Assembly (NCBI GenBank): GCA_910587055.1 | Contig: CAJUKY010000008.1 | Location: 16,066-80,065, forward strand | Direction of reading: 5' to 3' | Origin: Candidatus Gastranaerophilales bacterium | GTDB lineage: Bacteria > Cyanobacteriota > Vampirovibrionia > Gastranaerophilales > Gastranaerophilaceae | DNA: 64,000 bases | Part shown: piece by piece, positions 36,033 through 45,235 of the stretch | Position numbering within the stretch: position 1 is the stretch's first letter | How the letters are laid out: each line of letters begins with the position of its first letter | Notes under the pieces: generated by a model | Database searches by the model: none | Told to the model about the DNA's origin: nothing | Seen by the model: the letters and a program-made list of their open reading frames with translations, nothing else | Made by a program: the position numbers and the translations under genes

Positions 36033-36959
36033 ATGAATACCTTAAATGCAATCAGTGAAAAAGAATTGCTTGAACTTTATAATTTGCCGCTTGAGAAGCT
36101 TTTGGCCGAAGCAAAAAAATACAATTCAGATACTGTTGAATTTTGTTCTTTAATAAGCGCAAGAACCGGAAAATGCTCCGAAAGCTGTAAATATTGCGCA
36201 CAGAGCTCCCATTACATGACAAATATTTTTACCCACCCGCTTGTAAAAATTGAAGATGTTATAAAAACTGCAAAAGAAGCCAAAGAAAACGGCGCCACGA
36301 GGTTTGCAATCGTAACATCAGGCAGGGGGCCAAGTAAGGCTGATATGCCCGTAATGTGCGAGATGATAAAAGAAATCAATAAACTGGGCTTAAAATCCTG
36401 CGCATCTTTAGGACTTTTGGATGAAGAAAAAGCACTGCAGTTTAAAGAAGCGGGATTAGTCAGGTATCACCACAATATAAATACATCAAGAAGCTACCAT
36501 CCTTCAATTACAACAACGCATACTTTTGAAGACAGAATTAATACAATTAACCATATAAAAAATGCGGGGATTGAAATATGCTCCGGAGTAATTATAGGAA
36601 TGGGCGAAAGCATTGAGCAGAGGGTTGAGATGGCGCTAAACCTTGCCGAAATTAAGCCGAATTCAATACCGGTTAACTTTTTAACCCCGATAAAAGGCAC
36701 CCCTTTTGAAAATTACGGAGATAAAATTGATGAAGAGGGGATTTTGAGGACTCTTTCAATTATAAAAATTGCAAATCCCGATTCCGTTGTACGTTTTGCG
36801 GGAGGAAGAAATCTCCGTTTAAGCAAAAAGAATATGGAAATTGCTCTTGAAAATGCGGTGAACGGTATATTAATCGGCAATTATCTTACAACGATAGGGA
36901 TTGAACCCAAAGATGACATTGAAACATTAAAAAAACTCGGGAAGAAATTATATGTATGA
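36033..36959 (+). CDS. bioB: Biotin synthase
   Basis: Radical SAM enzyme that inserts sulfur into dethiobiotin. The iron-sulfur motif CxxxCxxC is C48, C52 and C55 (GKCSESCKYCAQSS). Further signatures are HHNINTSRSYHPSI, SGVIIGMGES and the PVNFLTPIKGTPFE strand. The length of 308 residues is normal. Its last codons overlap ruvA by 8 nt. No other bio genes are in the window. Confidence 0.96.
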   Translation: MNTLNAISEKELLELYNLPLEKLLAEAKKYNSDTVEFCSLISARTGKCSESCKYCAQSSHYMTNIFTHPLVKIEDVIKTAKEAKENGATRFAIVTSGRGPSKADMPVMCEMIKEINKLGLKSCASLGLLDEEKALQFKEAGLVRYHHNINTSRSYHPSITTTHTFEDRINTINHIKNAGIEICSGVIIGMGESIEQRVEMALNLAEIKPNSIPVNFLTPIKGTPFENYGDKIDEEGILRTLSIIKIANPDSVVRFAGGRNLRLSKKNMEIALENAVNGILIGNYLTTIGIEPKDDIETLKKLGKKLYV

Positions 36960-37578
36960 TTATATTAAAGGAATTTTAACTTTTAAAAGCGCCGATAGTG
37001 CGGTAATTGAAAATAACGGCATCGGGTATAAATTTTTGATAAATTCAAGAACTTATGCATTGCTTGGCGAAATCGGGGATGAAGTTAAAATTTATTCAAA
37101 ATTAATCCACAAAGAAGATATAATGTATCTTGCTGGGTTTAAACAAAAAGAAGACAGGGCCATTTTTGATATTTTAACTTCGGTTTCCGGGATAGGCACA
37201 AAAGTGGGAATGGTTCTTCTGGATGAATTTTCAGGCTCGGAACTCATAAATGCGGTATTAGACGGGGATTACAAACTTATTTCCCGCGCAAAGGGTGTGG
37301 GGCCGAAATTGGCGCAAAAAATTATTCTGGAATTAAAGGGTAAACTTACAAATAATGATATTGTTTCAAATATAATGGAGGATAGGGTTTCAGGGCTTTC
37401 CGATACGAAAACCAAACTTTCAAAAGAAACCATAAAAGAGGTTCAGACAATACTGCAATCTTTAGGGTATTCACAGAATGAATATATGAGCGCAATTGAG
37501 CATTGCGCAGGTATTCTGGAAGAAGATTCAAGCGAAGAACTTTTGAAAGAAACCCTGAAAACGTTATCAATGGGATAA
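36952..37578 (+). CDS. ruvA: Holliday junction branch migration protein RuvA
   Basis: DNA-binding subunit that holds Holliday junctions for the RuvB motor. N-terminal OB domain (MYDYIKGILTFKSADSAVIE), tandem helix-hairpin-helix motifs (VSGIGTKVGMVLLDEF and AKGVGPKLAQKIILELKGKL), a linker and a small C-terminal domain III ending in LKETLKTLSMG. It overlaps the end of bioB by 8 nt. ruvB is not in the window. Confidence 0.96.
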   Translation: MYDYIKGILTFKSADSAVIENNGIGYKFLINSRTYALLGEIGDEVKIYSKLIHKEDIMYLAGFKQKEDRAIFDILTSVSGIGTKVGMVLLDEFSGSELINAVLDGDYKLISRAKGVGPKLAQKIILELKGKLTNNDIVSNIMEDRVSGLSDTKTKLSKETIKEVQTILQSLGYSQNEYMSAIEHCAGILEEDSSEELLKETLKTLSMG

Positions 37579-37614
37579 AATTTACAAAAAGTTGACGGAT
37601 AGAAGGATTAAATA

Positions 37615-39051
37615 ATGGTTGAAAAGAAATTAAAGGTGTTGTTAGCAAGTGCTGAAGTTGCGCCGTTTTCAAAGGTCGGGGGCTTAGCTGATGTTGTGGG
37701 TGAGCTTCCTCCTTATCTGGAAAAACAAGGAGCTGAAGTTGCCGTGTTTACGCCTTTATACGGGTGTATAAATGAGGAAAAATGGGGTATAAAAGAGCTT
37801 CCTAATTCTGAATTGACCCTTGATATGGGAAATTCCCGCCATATTTTTAAACTGAAAATGTGTAAACACCCGAAATCCAAAAATGTAAACATATTTTTTG
37901 TAGATAATCCGAAATATTTTTCCTGCTTTAATGTTGTATATCCCATGTGGTGCGATGAAATGTATGAAATGCAAAGGTATGTTTCATTTTCGCTTGCAGT
38001 TTTAGAGTATGCAAAGCTTTTAAATTTCAGGGCGGATATAATCCATGCCAATGACTGGCATACGGCTATGATTCCCGTTTATTTAAAATCAAATTATAAA
38101 TATGATGATTTTTATAAAAATACAAAATCAATTTTTACGATTCATAACCTTGCATACCAGGGCTCATGTGATAAGGCGATAATAGACTTTTCTAACATGA
38201 GATGGGATAACGTTTACCATGATAACTGTGTTGAGCATTACGGCAGGGTAAACTGGCTGAAAGGCGCGCTATACTGTGCTGATAAGATTACAACCGTATC
38301 TCCGAGGTATGCAAGAGAAATCCTCGGCGGAGAATTCGGCGAAGGAATGGATTATACGCTGAGAGGGCAGACTTATAAGCTTTGCGGTATTTTAAACGGT
38401 ACCGATTATGAGAAAAAGGATTTCGATAAAACTTTAAAACCGAAATTTAAAGAAGAAGTGCAGAAGATGTTCGGACTGCCTGTTAATCCTGAAAGACCTT
38501 TAATTTCAATGATTTCGCGCCTTACTTATCAAAAAGGGCTTGATTTAATTGATTTTGCAAAGTTTGATTTAATGGGACTGCCTGCGGATTTTGTATTTTT
38601 GGGAACCGGTGAGGGCGGATATCAGAATATGCTTATCTGGAGCAGTAATAATTCATCCAATATGCGGGCATGGATTGATTTTAAGCCCGAGCTTTCAGAA
38701 ACAATCTACAAGGGTTCTGATATGTTTTTGATGCCGTCATTGTTTGAGCCTTGCGGTATAAGCCAGATGGTTGCAATGAAATACGGCACACTCCCGATTG
38801 TGCGTGCTGTGGGCGGTCTGGATGATACTGTTGTTGCGTATCCTAATGAAAAGGCAAACGGCTTTAAATTCTTAACCTACGATGCGCGTTCTATGGTAGA
38901 TGAAGTGAAAAAAGGCGTTTGGACATATATAGACAGGCGGGATGAATTTAATAAAATGGTGGATAATGCCATTAAATGCCGCTTTAGCTGGGATGATTCA
39001 GCTAAATGCTATATGGCGCTTTATAAAGATGCCCTCGGGCTGCCATTTTAG
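37615..39051 (+). CDS. glgA: Glycogen synthase (ADP-glucose type)
   Basis: GT5 transferase that extends alpha-1,4-glucan with ADP-glucose. The substrate loop KVGGLADVVGE begins at K20. HANDWHTAMIP, KGALYCADKITTVSPRYA and LMPSLFEPCGISQMVAMKYG (the E-x7-E region of retaining glycosyltransferases) are present. The 478 residues are full length. With malQ in the same window it indicates glycogen metabolism. A GAAGGAT motif precedes the ATG. Confidence 0.96.
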   Translation: MVEKKLKVLLASAEVAPFSKVGGLADVVGELPPYLEKQGAEVAVFTPLYGCINEEKWGIKELPNSELTLDMGNSRHIFKLKMCKHPKSKNVNIFFVDNPKYFSCFNVVYPMWCDEMYEMQRYVSFSLAVLEYAKLLNFRADIIHANDWHTAMIPVYLKSNYKYDDFYKNTKSIFTIHNLAYQGSCDKAIIDFSNMRWDNVYHDNCVEHYGRVNWLKGALYCADKITTVSPRYAREILGGEFGEGMDYTLRGQTYKLCGILNGTDYEKKDFDKTLKPKFKEEVQKMFGLPVNPERPLISMISRLTYQKGLDLIDFAKFDLMGLPADFVFLGTGEGGYQNMLIWSSNNSSNMRAWIDFKPELSETIYKGSDMFLMPSLFEPCGISQMVAMKYGTLPIVRAVGGLDDTVVAYPNEKANGFKFLTYDARSMVDEVKKGVWTYIDRRDEFNKMVDNAIKCRFSWDDSAKCYMALYKDALGLPF

Positions 39052-39060
39052 GATTTATTA

Positions 39061-40803
39061 ATGAAGTGCGCGAAAGAGTATATTAAAAATAATAAAAAAG
39101 AATTTTTATTTGTTCTTTTTGTGTCTGTGCTTGCATTGTATTTCAGGGTATTTGCCCTGCAGCATGCGGGAGATTTATGGATAGATGAAATTTATTCATA
39201 CTATTTTTCAAGTAAAAATTCCGCTGTTGATGTTGTAAAAAGTTTATACAATGAAGATTTACATACTCCTTTATATTTTATCCTTCTTCATATCTGGATG
39301 AAATTTACAGGGGTTTTTGGAGCGGGCGAAAATGATACTATAATGCGTCTTTTGGGGTTTGTGCCTTCATTTTTAATTGTTCCTTTTTCTTATTTTGCGG
39401 GTAAAAAACTTTTTAATAAGATAACAGGCGCATTTGCAGCTTTATTTTTTGCTTTCAGTCCGTTTTTAATTTATTACACAACGGAGCTTCGTTTTTACGG
39501 AATAGCGTGTCTATTTGCATTTTTAAGCTCATATTATTTTGTTCAATATATGCAATACGGCGGCAAGAAGCCTGCAATTGCACTTATTGTTTCAAATCTT
39601 TTGCTTTTATACACGTTTAATATAAGTTTTGTTTTTGTGTTTTTTCAGTTTTTAACCGCAATTTTTTATTCAAAAGAAAAATCTGCCGTTTTAAAATTAT
39701 ACCTGCTTACCGGATTATTATATATTCCTGCATTTATAATGGCGGCACACGGAATGTTCAGCTACAGAAATTCAATCTGTTCTTTTGCGCGCGACATTTT
39801 TATTTATAAACCTGAATTTTTAAATATATTTTTGCAAAGTTATTTTAGCGGAAATTTTTTCTATGCCACAAATAATGATTATGCGTACAGCGTTTCTTCG
39901 CTAAAAAATATTAAAAGCATTTATTTTATTTTGTTTCCCGTAATTTTTTGTTTAACGGGGTTTGTAAAAAGTCTTCTTTTAAAAAATAAAACTTTGATGA
40001 TGCTTCTTGCGCCTGCTGTGGCATTTCTGGGGTTTGAATTTGTCTTAGCATATTTCGGGCTTATGTCTTTAACCGTGCGGTATACTTTAATCTCTTTTCC
40101 TGCGGTTATTCTTTCGGTTTGTTTCGGGCTGAGCGGGTTTAAAAACAGACGGCTGATTACGGGACTGTTTATTTTATTTTTAATTACACTTCATAATTTT
40201 AATTTTTCCGCACAAAGCCCGATTGATAAGGATGTTGAATTCGGCACCCCTTTGAAGGCTACTCTTGAAAAGCTTGATATTGTAAAAGATAATGATTATA
40301 TTTTAATTCCCGTTATGGGGAAATTATACAGAAGATATACCCCGAAAAACGCTCATTATCTTGATTTTGAAATAACGGATATGCTTTTAAACGATGTGAG
40401 AAAATATTATCCGCTTGTGTTTGATGAAGATACTATGCGTGTTTTAAACAGAAAAAATGCGCGTGAAATTTTATACGATTATACGGTATATAATACAAAG
40501 AGTGCTGCGCTTGAAAAATATTTGCAAGGTTATTTTGAAAATCTTAAAAAAGGCGAAAAATTTATTGTACTTGTAAATAATATGAACACCGTAAATTCTA
40601 TGAGCAAACTTTATACTTTTTTGCCTGAAAAGAAGCGAGAGCTTTATTACAAAAATTCACTTTATTATATGCTCATGACAAGGATTGTGTTTGATATTCT
40701 TGATATTTCAAATGAAGATTTGAAGCTTAAAACCCACTTTATGATTAATGATTCAAAATATTCGGATAATAACACGGGCGTGTTTGTTTTTGTGAAGGAA
40801 TGA
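39061..40803 (+). CDS. Polytopic GT-C glycosyltransferase (GT39/ArnT-like)
   Basis: 580 residues with an N-terminal loop GDLWIDEIYSYYF (D42-E43, the acidic pair typical of GT-C enzymes) and about 10-12 membrane helices. A YYTTELRFYGIACL motif resembles the family's E-x-R-x-Y-x signature. The last 180 residues are a soluble, outward-facing domain. It probably transfers a sugar from a polyprenyl-phosphate donor at the outer face of the membrane. The next gene, convergent, is a dolichyl-phosphate-mannose-synthase-like GT2 that could make such a donor. The start lies 9 bp after glgA. Confidence 0.8.
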   Translation: MKCAKEYIKNNKKEFLFVLFVSVLALYFRVFALQHAGDLWIDEIYSYYFSSKNSAVDVVKSLYNEDLHTPLYFILLHIWMKFTGVFGAGENDTIMRLLGFVPSFLIVPFSYFAGKKLFNKITGAFAALFFAFSPFLIYYTTELRFYGIACLFAFLSSYYFVQYMQYGGKKPAIALIVSNLLLLYTFNISFVFVFFQFLTAIFYSKEKSAVLKLYLLTGLLYIPAFIMAAHGMFSYRNSICSFARDIFIYKPEFLNIFLQSYFSGNFFYATNNDYAYSVSSLKNIKSIYFILFPVIFCLTGFVKSLLLKNKTLMMLLAPAVAFLGFEFVLAYFGLMSLTVRYTLISFPAVILSVCFGLSGFKNRRLITGLFILFLITLHNFNFSAQSPIDKDVEFGTPLKATLEKLDIVKDNDYILIPVMGKLYRRYTPKNAHYLDFEITDMLLNDVRKYYPLVFDEDTMRVLNRKNAREILYDYTVYNTKSAALEKYLQGYFENLKKGEKFIVLVNNMNTVNSMSKLYTFLPEKKRELYYKNSLYYMLMTRIVFDILDISNEDLKLKTHFMINDSKYSDNNTGVFVFVKE

Positions 40804-40809
40804 TATCAA

Positions 40810-40840
40810 AACGGCGATTTTCATTCGTATGCCGGTTTTT
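40810..40840 (+). terminator. Possible terminator after the GT-C gene
   Basis: ACGGC (40811-40815) and GCCGGTTTTT at about 40831-40840 can form a short stem followed by a T-run. It is weak and lies next to the larger inverted-repeat element at 40843. Confidence 0.35.
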
Positions 40841-40842
40841 GG

Positions 40843-40980
40843 ATTTTCTCTTCGTAAATTTATTTTATAAAAAAGGACACGGGAAATTTGCGATTTAGGG
40901 CGGCAGCTATTTATATAAGTGTCATCGGGCAAATTTTTTTAACGGTCCTTTTTTATAAAATAAATTTACTTTGCGAAAAT
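40843..40980. repeat. Inverted-repeat element, copy 2
   Basis: A perfect 25-nt inverted repeat (40854-40878 and 40945-40969) with outer ends ATTTTC (40843-40848) and GAAAAT (40975-40980), total 138 nt. Inner blocks AGGACACGGGAAATTTGC and GGCAAATTTTTTTAACGGTCC match those of the element at 32489, while the stem sequence is different but still self-complementary. It sits between convergent genes. Confidence 0.75.
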
Positions 40981-40988
40981 ATCAGCTT

Positions 40989-41735
40989 TTATTTTTTTAT
41001 AAAAATTTTCTTGATAAGCTTAAGTCTCAATGCGAAAGAATTTACCATAAATTCCAGAATATCATAAAGCCCGAGTTTTGATTTTCCTTTTGTTCTGTCG
41101 ATGAAATCAATTGGAATTTCAGATACTTTTGCGCCTGCATTTGTGCATTCAAACAAAATATTCATCTGAAAGGAATATCCGTTAGCATTCAATTTATCAA
41201 GGTTAACTTTTTTTAAAATATCCGTGCGGATTGCCCTAAAACCCGATGTGCAGTCTTTTATATGATAAAGCCCTGCAATAAGGCGTGCAAAAACATTTCC
41301 CCACCTGCTGTTTAATTTTCTGATAAGCGCCCAGTTTGAAGGGATTGAGCCGCCTTTAACGTATCTTGAACCTATTGCAAAATCCGCCCCTTCTTTAACC
41401 GCATCCAGCAATTCTTTTATTTTTTTAACATCATGGGAAAAATCAGAATCCATCTCTATTAAAATATCGGGGTTAAATTTTTCAATTGCGTATTTAAACC
41501 CTGCAATATATGCGCGCCCGAGCCCTCGCGTATTATTTAAAAGAAGATTAACTTTGTTTTCTTTTTCGATAACTTTCTTTACAATATCCGCTGTGCCGTC
41601 AGGGGAATAATCATCCACCACAAGGATATTTATATCAAAATCATTAATATTTTTTATTTCATCCAAAACCGCTTGCAGAAAATCTTCAATATTTTCTTTT
41701 TCGTTATATGTCGGAAGAATAATTGTTGTTTTCAT
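40989..41735 (-). CDS. GT2 glycosyltransferase, polyprenyl-phosphate sugar synthase type
   Basis: 248 residues of the dolichyl-phosphate mannose synthase family: LPTYNEKENIEDFL, NILVVDDYSPDGTAD (nucleotide and metal site), RGLGRAYIAGFKYA, EMDSDFSHD and the AIGSRYVKGG loop. It lacks the C-terminal membrane domain of bacterial enzymes such as GtrB, so it is the soluble type. It may charge a polyprenyl phosphate for the GT-C enzyme at 39061. The donor sugar is not readable. Confidence 0.88.
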   Translation of the reverse strand: MKTTIILPTYNEKENIEDFLQAVLDEIKNINDFDINILVVDDYSPDGTADIVKKVIEKENKVNLLLNNTRGLGRAYIAGFKYAIEKFNPDILIEMDSDFSHDVKKIKELLDAVKEGADFAIGSRYVKGGSIPSNWALIRKLNSRWGNVFARLIAGLYHIKDCTSGFRAIRTDILKKVNLDKLNANGYSFQMNILFECTNAGAKVSEIPIDFIDRTKGKSKLGLYDILEFMVNSFALRLKLIKKIFIKK

Positions 41736-41910
41736 TTAAAAATCCTTATCTAAAGAGAAATTTTACCATAAAATGCTATACGGGGGCAATTTTTGGCTGA
41801 TTTTTGTTTTTAATAATATATAAAAGTCATATAAATAAAGCATAAAATATGAAACAAAATGTTTCATAATACAAAATGGTTTACTTTTAACCTATAAGGG
41901 TTTGATTATT

Positions 41911-42360
41911 ATGTCCTCATTTAACATTAACGGTCCCTCTCAAATGCCCCAGATAACAGAAGCCCAGAACATGATGAACAATGGCGGCGGCGGAAACACA
42001 GGTTATCTTGACAGCGGCAGAAAAAAGAAGAAAAAAAAAGAAGAAGAAATTGACCCTGCTATTTTGAATAAAGAGGGTGAAGACAAATTTGAGCGCTCCG
42101 AGATTGAATATGAGGATGACGATGATTATTACGGAAGAACATCTTCAAATGAAACGGCAGAAAAAGAGTCTGCTCCCGCGGAAGAAAAAAAGCCCGAAAT
42201 TTTAAATACCGATAAAATAAAAAACAAATTCTTAGGTTTTATCGGCAATATAGAAAAAATTATAAAACCGGAAGACAAAACAGAAGGCAATCAGCCTCCT
42301 GTTGACGGTGATTTTTTAACATTATCAAAAAATGAAATGAAAGATATTTTTAATATCTAA
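41911..42360 (+). CDS. Disordered, highly charged hypothetical protein
   Basis: 149 residues, not recognised. It has a Gly-Gly-Gly-Gly stretch, a run of six lysines, an acidic block EYEDDDDYYG and a long Glu/Lys-rich part; only the C terminus (LTLSKNEMKDIFNI) looks folded. The ATG at 41911 follows AAGGG; the frame is open three codons further with a TTG. Its end overlaps the convergent gene at 42357 by 4 nt. No function can be assigned. Confidence 0.7.
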   Translation: MSSFNINGPSQMPQITEAQNMMNNGGGGNTGYLDSGRKKKKKKEEEIDPAILNKEGEDKFERSEIEYEDDDDYYGRTSSNETAEKESAPAEEKKPEILNTDKIKNKFLGFIGNIEKIIKPEDKTEGNQPPVDGDFLTLSKNEMKDIFNI

Positions 42361-43334
42361 TCTTCATTATTGTTTGACGGGGTTTCCATCGGACAACCGC
42401 AGATTGCACAGCGGCCTTTGTTTTCATAGGAAGCCTGATGAATAAAATGGTTTTCAATATCAGAGTCTGCTTTGATATCACTTCTTATATGTTCTTTAAT
42501 ATACTCTTTTTCAGGATTTAAGTCTAAAACCGGTACGTATTTTACGGTATTTTGGCTTTTGTAAGCTGCTTCCGTTGCTTCATAGGCTTCATATACTTTT
42601 CTCATTTTCTCTGTATATTCTCTATGTGTATAGCCCGTTGATTCCCAAACATATTTTATATCCGGCCTTTGTTTTCTGACAACTTTTTGTATTTCTTTTG
42701 CATTTCTCGGGTATGCTTTATAAAGTTTTAAGTTGCGGTTTTCGTTTATGGTGAGCGGTGAGTCATCCTTTGCCAAATCAGGATTTTTCTTTAAATAATA
42801 ATTCCACAAAAATGCTTCAAGGGTTTTTGAATAAGTTAATTCATTTACTGATTCTTTTTTATCAACAAAAGATGTCATACCTGCTAAAACGGCACTTTGT
42901 GCTTCAAACGGCGCATCTTTGTGTTTTGAATTAACATTAATTGTTATCTTCTTTCTTTTAATATCCGACATGGCGTTATAGTTTCTGTATTCGGCTTTAA
43001 CTTCGCCAAGGTTTTTGTATTGTATTTTCATGGGCTTCAGGGTATGGTTATTGCCCGTAATTTTTTCATATGCACCGGATGCGGGTGAATCTTTCATTAA
43101 TTCAAGCGCGCGCATAATGGGTACATCTTTTGTTATTTTCTTGTAAGTCTTTTTTAAGGCTTTGATTTCAGCTTTTTTAGCTTTTCTTTCAGCCTTTTCC
43201 TGTATTTTTTGTGCTTTAATTTCGGCTTTTCTTTCTTTGGCGCGTGTTTTAACGGGGTCATCAGCGGCATAAGCAGCCATTGACATATTTATTAAACCTA
43301 AACACAACATTAAAGTAAAAATAATCTTTTTCAT
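42357..43334 (-). CDS. Secreted pseudo-protease paralogue with Lys-rich N terminus
   Basis: 325 residues: signal peptide ending in YAA near residue 24, a Lys/Arg/Glu-rich helix (about 27-68), then a domain that aligns with the HEAIH protein at 43851. Where that one has AAVLAHEAIHQDEL, this has SAVLAGMTSFVDKK (residues 148-161), so both zinc-binding histidines and the catalytic glutamate are gone. The downstream Glu (TLEAFLW, E173) remains. A C-terminal CAICGC motif is added. Likely a non-catalytic partner or structural paralogue. Confidence 0.75.
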   Translation of the reverse strand: MKKIIFTLMLCLGLINMSMAAYAADDPVKTRAKERKAEIKAQKIQEKAERKAKKAEIKALKKTYKKITKDVPIMRALELMKDSPASGAYEKITGNNHTLKPMKIQYKNLGEVKAEYRNYNAMSDIKRKKITINVNSKHKDAPFEAQSAVLAGMTSFVDKKESVNELTYSKTLEAFLWNYYLKKNPDLAKDDSPLTINENRNLKLYKAYPRNAKEIQKVVRKQRPDIKYVWESTGYTHREYTEKMRKVYEAYEATEAAYKSQNTVKYVPVLDLNPEKEYIKEHIRSDIKADSDIENHFIHQASYENKGRCAICGCPMETPSNNNED

Positions 43335-43491
43335 AAATTCTAAACTCCTAAAATCTATTATAAATAATTATTTTTTGCCTGTCTATGAAATATTACAAAA
43401 TAAGGCCGAATTGTGTATTTATTTTGACTTTATTTTTAATTTTATTAAATATTCAAATATGAAAAATTTAATTATTTATCTGTTTTCAATT

Positions 43492-43923
43492 ATGTTGAAA
43501 AGGTCAAAATGCCAGCACTCAAATGCGCTTATAAATTCAAATGAAGGGTACTGTCCTGATTGCGGGGTTTATCTTAAAAAATATTATTATGTTTTAAGAT
43601 GCAATTGCTGCAGCCATAAAAGAGAGGCAAGCAGAGCCGCATTCGGTGCAAATTCTGAAATTATTCCTGTATCAAAATACTGCCCCGTTTGCGGCGGGGC
43701 TGAGTATTATATTGAAAAATATGAAAAATTAAATCTTGTGGATATTAATTATGCAATTGAAGTGAAGGAAGAATATGACATTCTAAATTCCGCATATTAT
43801 GGCGAATCCGAAACAAAAGTATGGGTGGAACCTGCGGATGAAGAGCCTTATCAAAGGCTTTCTTTACCCTTAAATTCCGTTTGCGGGCTGTTAAAAGAAG
43901 GAAGCGGTCTTCCGTTAACATAA
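43492..43923 (+). CDS. Zinc-ribbon protein, cyanobacteria-like
   Basis: About 143 residues with four Cys pairs: C-x-H near the start (KCQHSNA), CPDCG, CNCC and CPVCGG, separated by about 20-30 residues, so two zinc ribbons. The ending VDINYAIEVK follows the second ribbon. This resembles a small cyanobacterial zinc-ribbon family. The open frame goes back to 43375 but that part is AT-rich and low quality; the ATG at 43492 gives the conserved N terminus. The last 73 bp overlap the convergent protease-like gene. Confidence 0.65.
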   Translation: MLKRSKCQHSNALINSNEGYCPDCGVYLKKYYYVLRCNCCSHKREASRAAFGANSEIIPVSKYCPVCGGAEYYIEKYEKLNLVDINYAIEVKEEYDILNSAYYGESETKVWVEPADEEPYQRLSLPLNSVCGLLKEGSGLPLT

Positions 43924-44591
43924 TCATTGCTGTCATCATCTTCAAACCCCGGAGAGCGGGACGGCAGATTTTGATATCCTGCATTTGAAATTACGGATTT
44001 TCTTATATATTTTTTTGTATATCCGCCTTTTACAAAAAGCCTTTTTATGGTATTTTCTCTGTCTACAAGAGCATGGCTTATATTTTCTAATTCAGGATTA
44101 TCATCCGTTAATTGAGTCCATACGGCAGCTTCAAGAGTCCAGCAGTATGTTTCTTCATTCAGTGAATTTAATTCATCCTGATGGATTGCTTCATGGGCTA
44201 AAACTGCGGCAATGGCTTCTTTTGGCGCATTTTGATGTTTAATATTTATAAAAATATTGAGTCTGCCTCTGTTTTTCCACCCTAAAGCATCAAATTCTGC
44301 GTATGCAGGGTTTAATTCAGACAGGTCTTTGAATTCAACCTTAATCGGTTTTCCCGTTAAATTTTCCCCTAAAATTGCGCGCCTTGAATAATCGCCTAGA
44401 GTGCCTTTCAAGGTTTCTGCTGCTTGAATTAATTTTAAATCTTTTGTTGATTGTTTGTACTGCCTCATAACAGCATCCGATATGCCGCCGTTTGCAGGCA
44501 CCTCCATAATGGCGTGGGCGCTTTGCGTGCAGAAAAATAATGTGCAGACACTTATTGCAAATATTTTGCCTTTTAATAATAAATCCTTCAT
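43851..44591 (-). CDS. Secreted zinc metalloprotease-like protein (HEAIH)
   Basis: 246 residues. A signal peptide ends in AHA near residue 27. The HExxH motif is H133-E-A-I-H137 within AAVLAHEAIHQDEL, with a Glu 17 residues after the second His (E154 in TLEAAVW) as a possible third ligand, the gluzincin pattern. The tail after residue 200 is Ser/Pro/Asp-rich and looks disordered. The ATG at 44591 with AGGGAG is chosen; the frame is open to 44624. It is paralogous to the 42357 gene. Substrate unknown. Confidence 0.75.
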   Translation of the reverse strand: MKDLLLKGKIFAISVCTLFFCTQSAHAIMEVPANGGISDAVMRQYKQSTKDLKLIQAAETLKGTLGDYSRRAILGENLTGKPIKVEFKDLSELNPAYAEFDALGWKNRGRLNIFINIKHQNAPKEAIAAVLAHEAIHQDELNSLNEETYCWTLEAAVWTQLTDDNPELENISHALVDRENTIKRLFVKGGYTKKYIRKSVISNAGYQNLPSRSPGFEDDDSNDYVNGRPLPSFNSPQTEFKGKESL

Positions 44592-44738
44592 AAACTCCCT
44601 TTTATTTCCTTTTGATAAAAACATTATTGCATACTTTTTATTTAAGGAAAGTTTTTCAAAAAGAAAATTTTATAAATGGCAAATTTATTTTTTCACAGGT
44701 TTTTAAATATCAAAATAGAAAATATCAGGGAGGAATAT

Positions 44739-45146
44739 ATGGTAAATAATGTTAATTTAAATACACCAGAAGGCAAAAAAGAATATTTTGTAAAGCAGGG
44801 TATTATAAACGGTGCAGTTCCTGCAGCAGTTGGTCTTGGTATCGGCGCAGGCGTAAGTTTTCTTATGGATAAAAATGCACTGAAAGATGAGTTTAAAGCT
44901 GCAAAACAGGTTGTAAAAGATGCCAAAAAGCAAAATGCAAGTAAAGAAGCAATTAAAGAAGCCAAAAAAGGCGTAAAAGAATTGTATTCAAAAGTGGCAA
45001 ATAAAACATTCGGTGCAAATAAAAAACATACCGCAATAGTTATCGGTTCTATGATTGCAGGGCTTGCATTTCTAAGAGGAATAGTAGAACCCGCCGTTAG
45101 ACAATATACGCAGGGCATGCACGGAAATAAAAAAGCTGACAAATAA
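44739..45146 (+). CDS. Small membrane protein with two hydrophobic segments
   Basis: 135 residues, not recognised. Two helices (about 22-43 and 105-122) flank a Lys/Ala-rich helical part (KDEFKAAKQVVKDAKKQNAS and so on), so a hairpin-like membrane protein. The ATG at 44739 has a GGGAGG Shine-Dalgarno; the frame extends to 44676 without one. It is a single gene with a strong palindromic terminator. Confidence 0.8.
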   Translation: MVNNVNLNTPEGKKEYFVKQGIINGAVPAAVGLGIGAGVSFLMDKNALKDEFKAAKQVVKDAKKQNASKEAIKEAKKGVKELYSKVANKTFGANKKHTAIVIGSMIAGLAFLRGIVEPAVRQYTQGMHGNKKADK

Positions 45147-45172
45147 TCTGCGTAAATAATTATTAAAAACTT

Positions 45173-45202
45173 AAAAACAGTCCTAAATTTAGGACTGTTT
45201 TT
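45173..45202 (+). terminator. Perfect palindromic terminator
   Basis: A 30-nt perfect palindrome (arm AAAAACAGTCCTAAA) ends in a T-run on both strands. It ends the small membrane protein gene and can also stop the convergent hisS transcript. Confidence 0.85.
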
Positions 45203-45235
45203 ATAATACGAGATCCGGTGAAAAGATGTTTAAAA

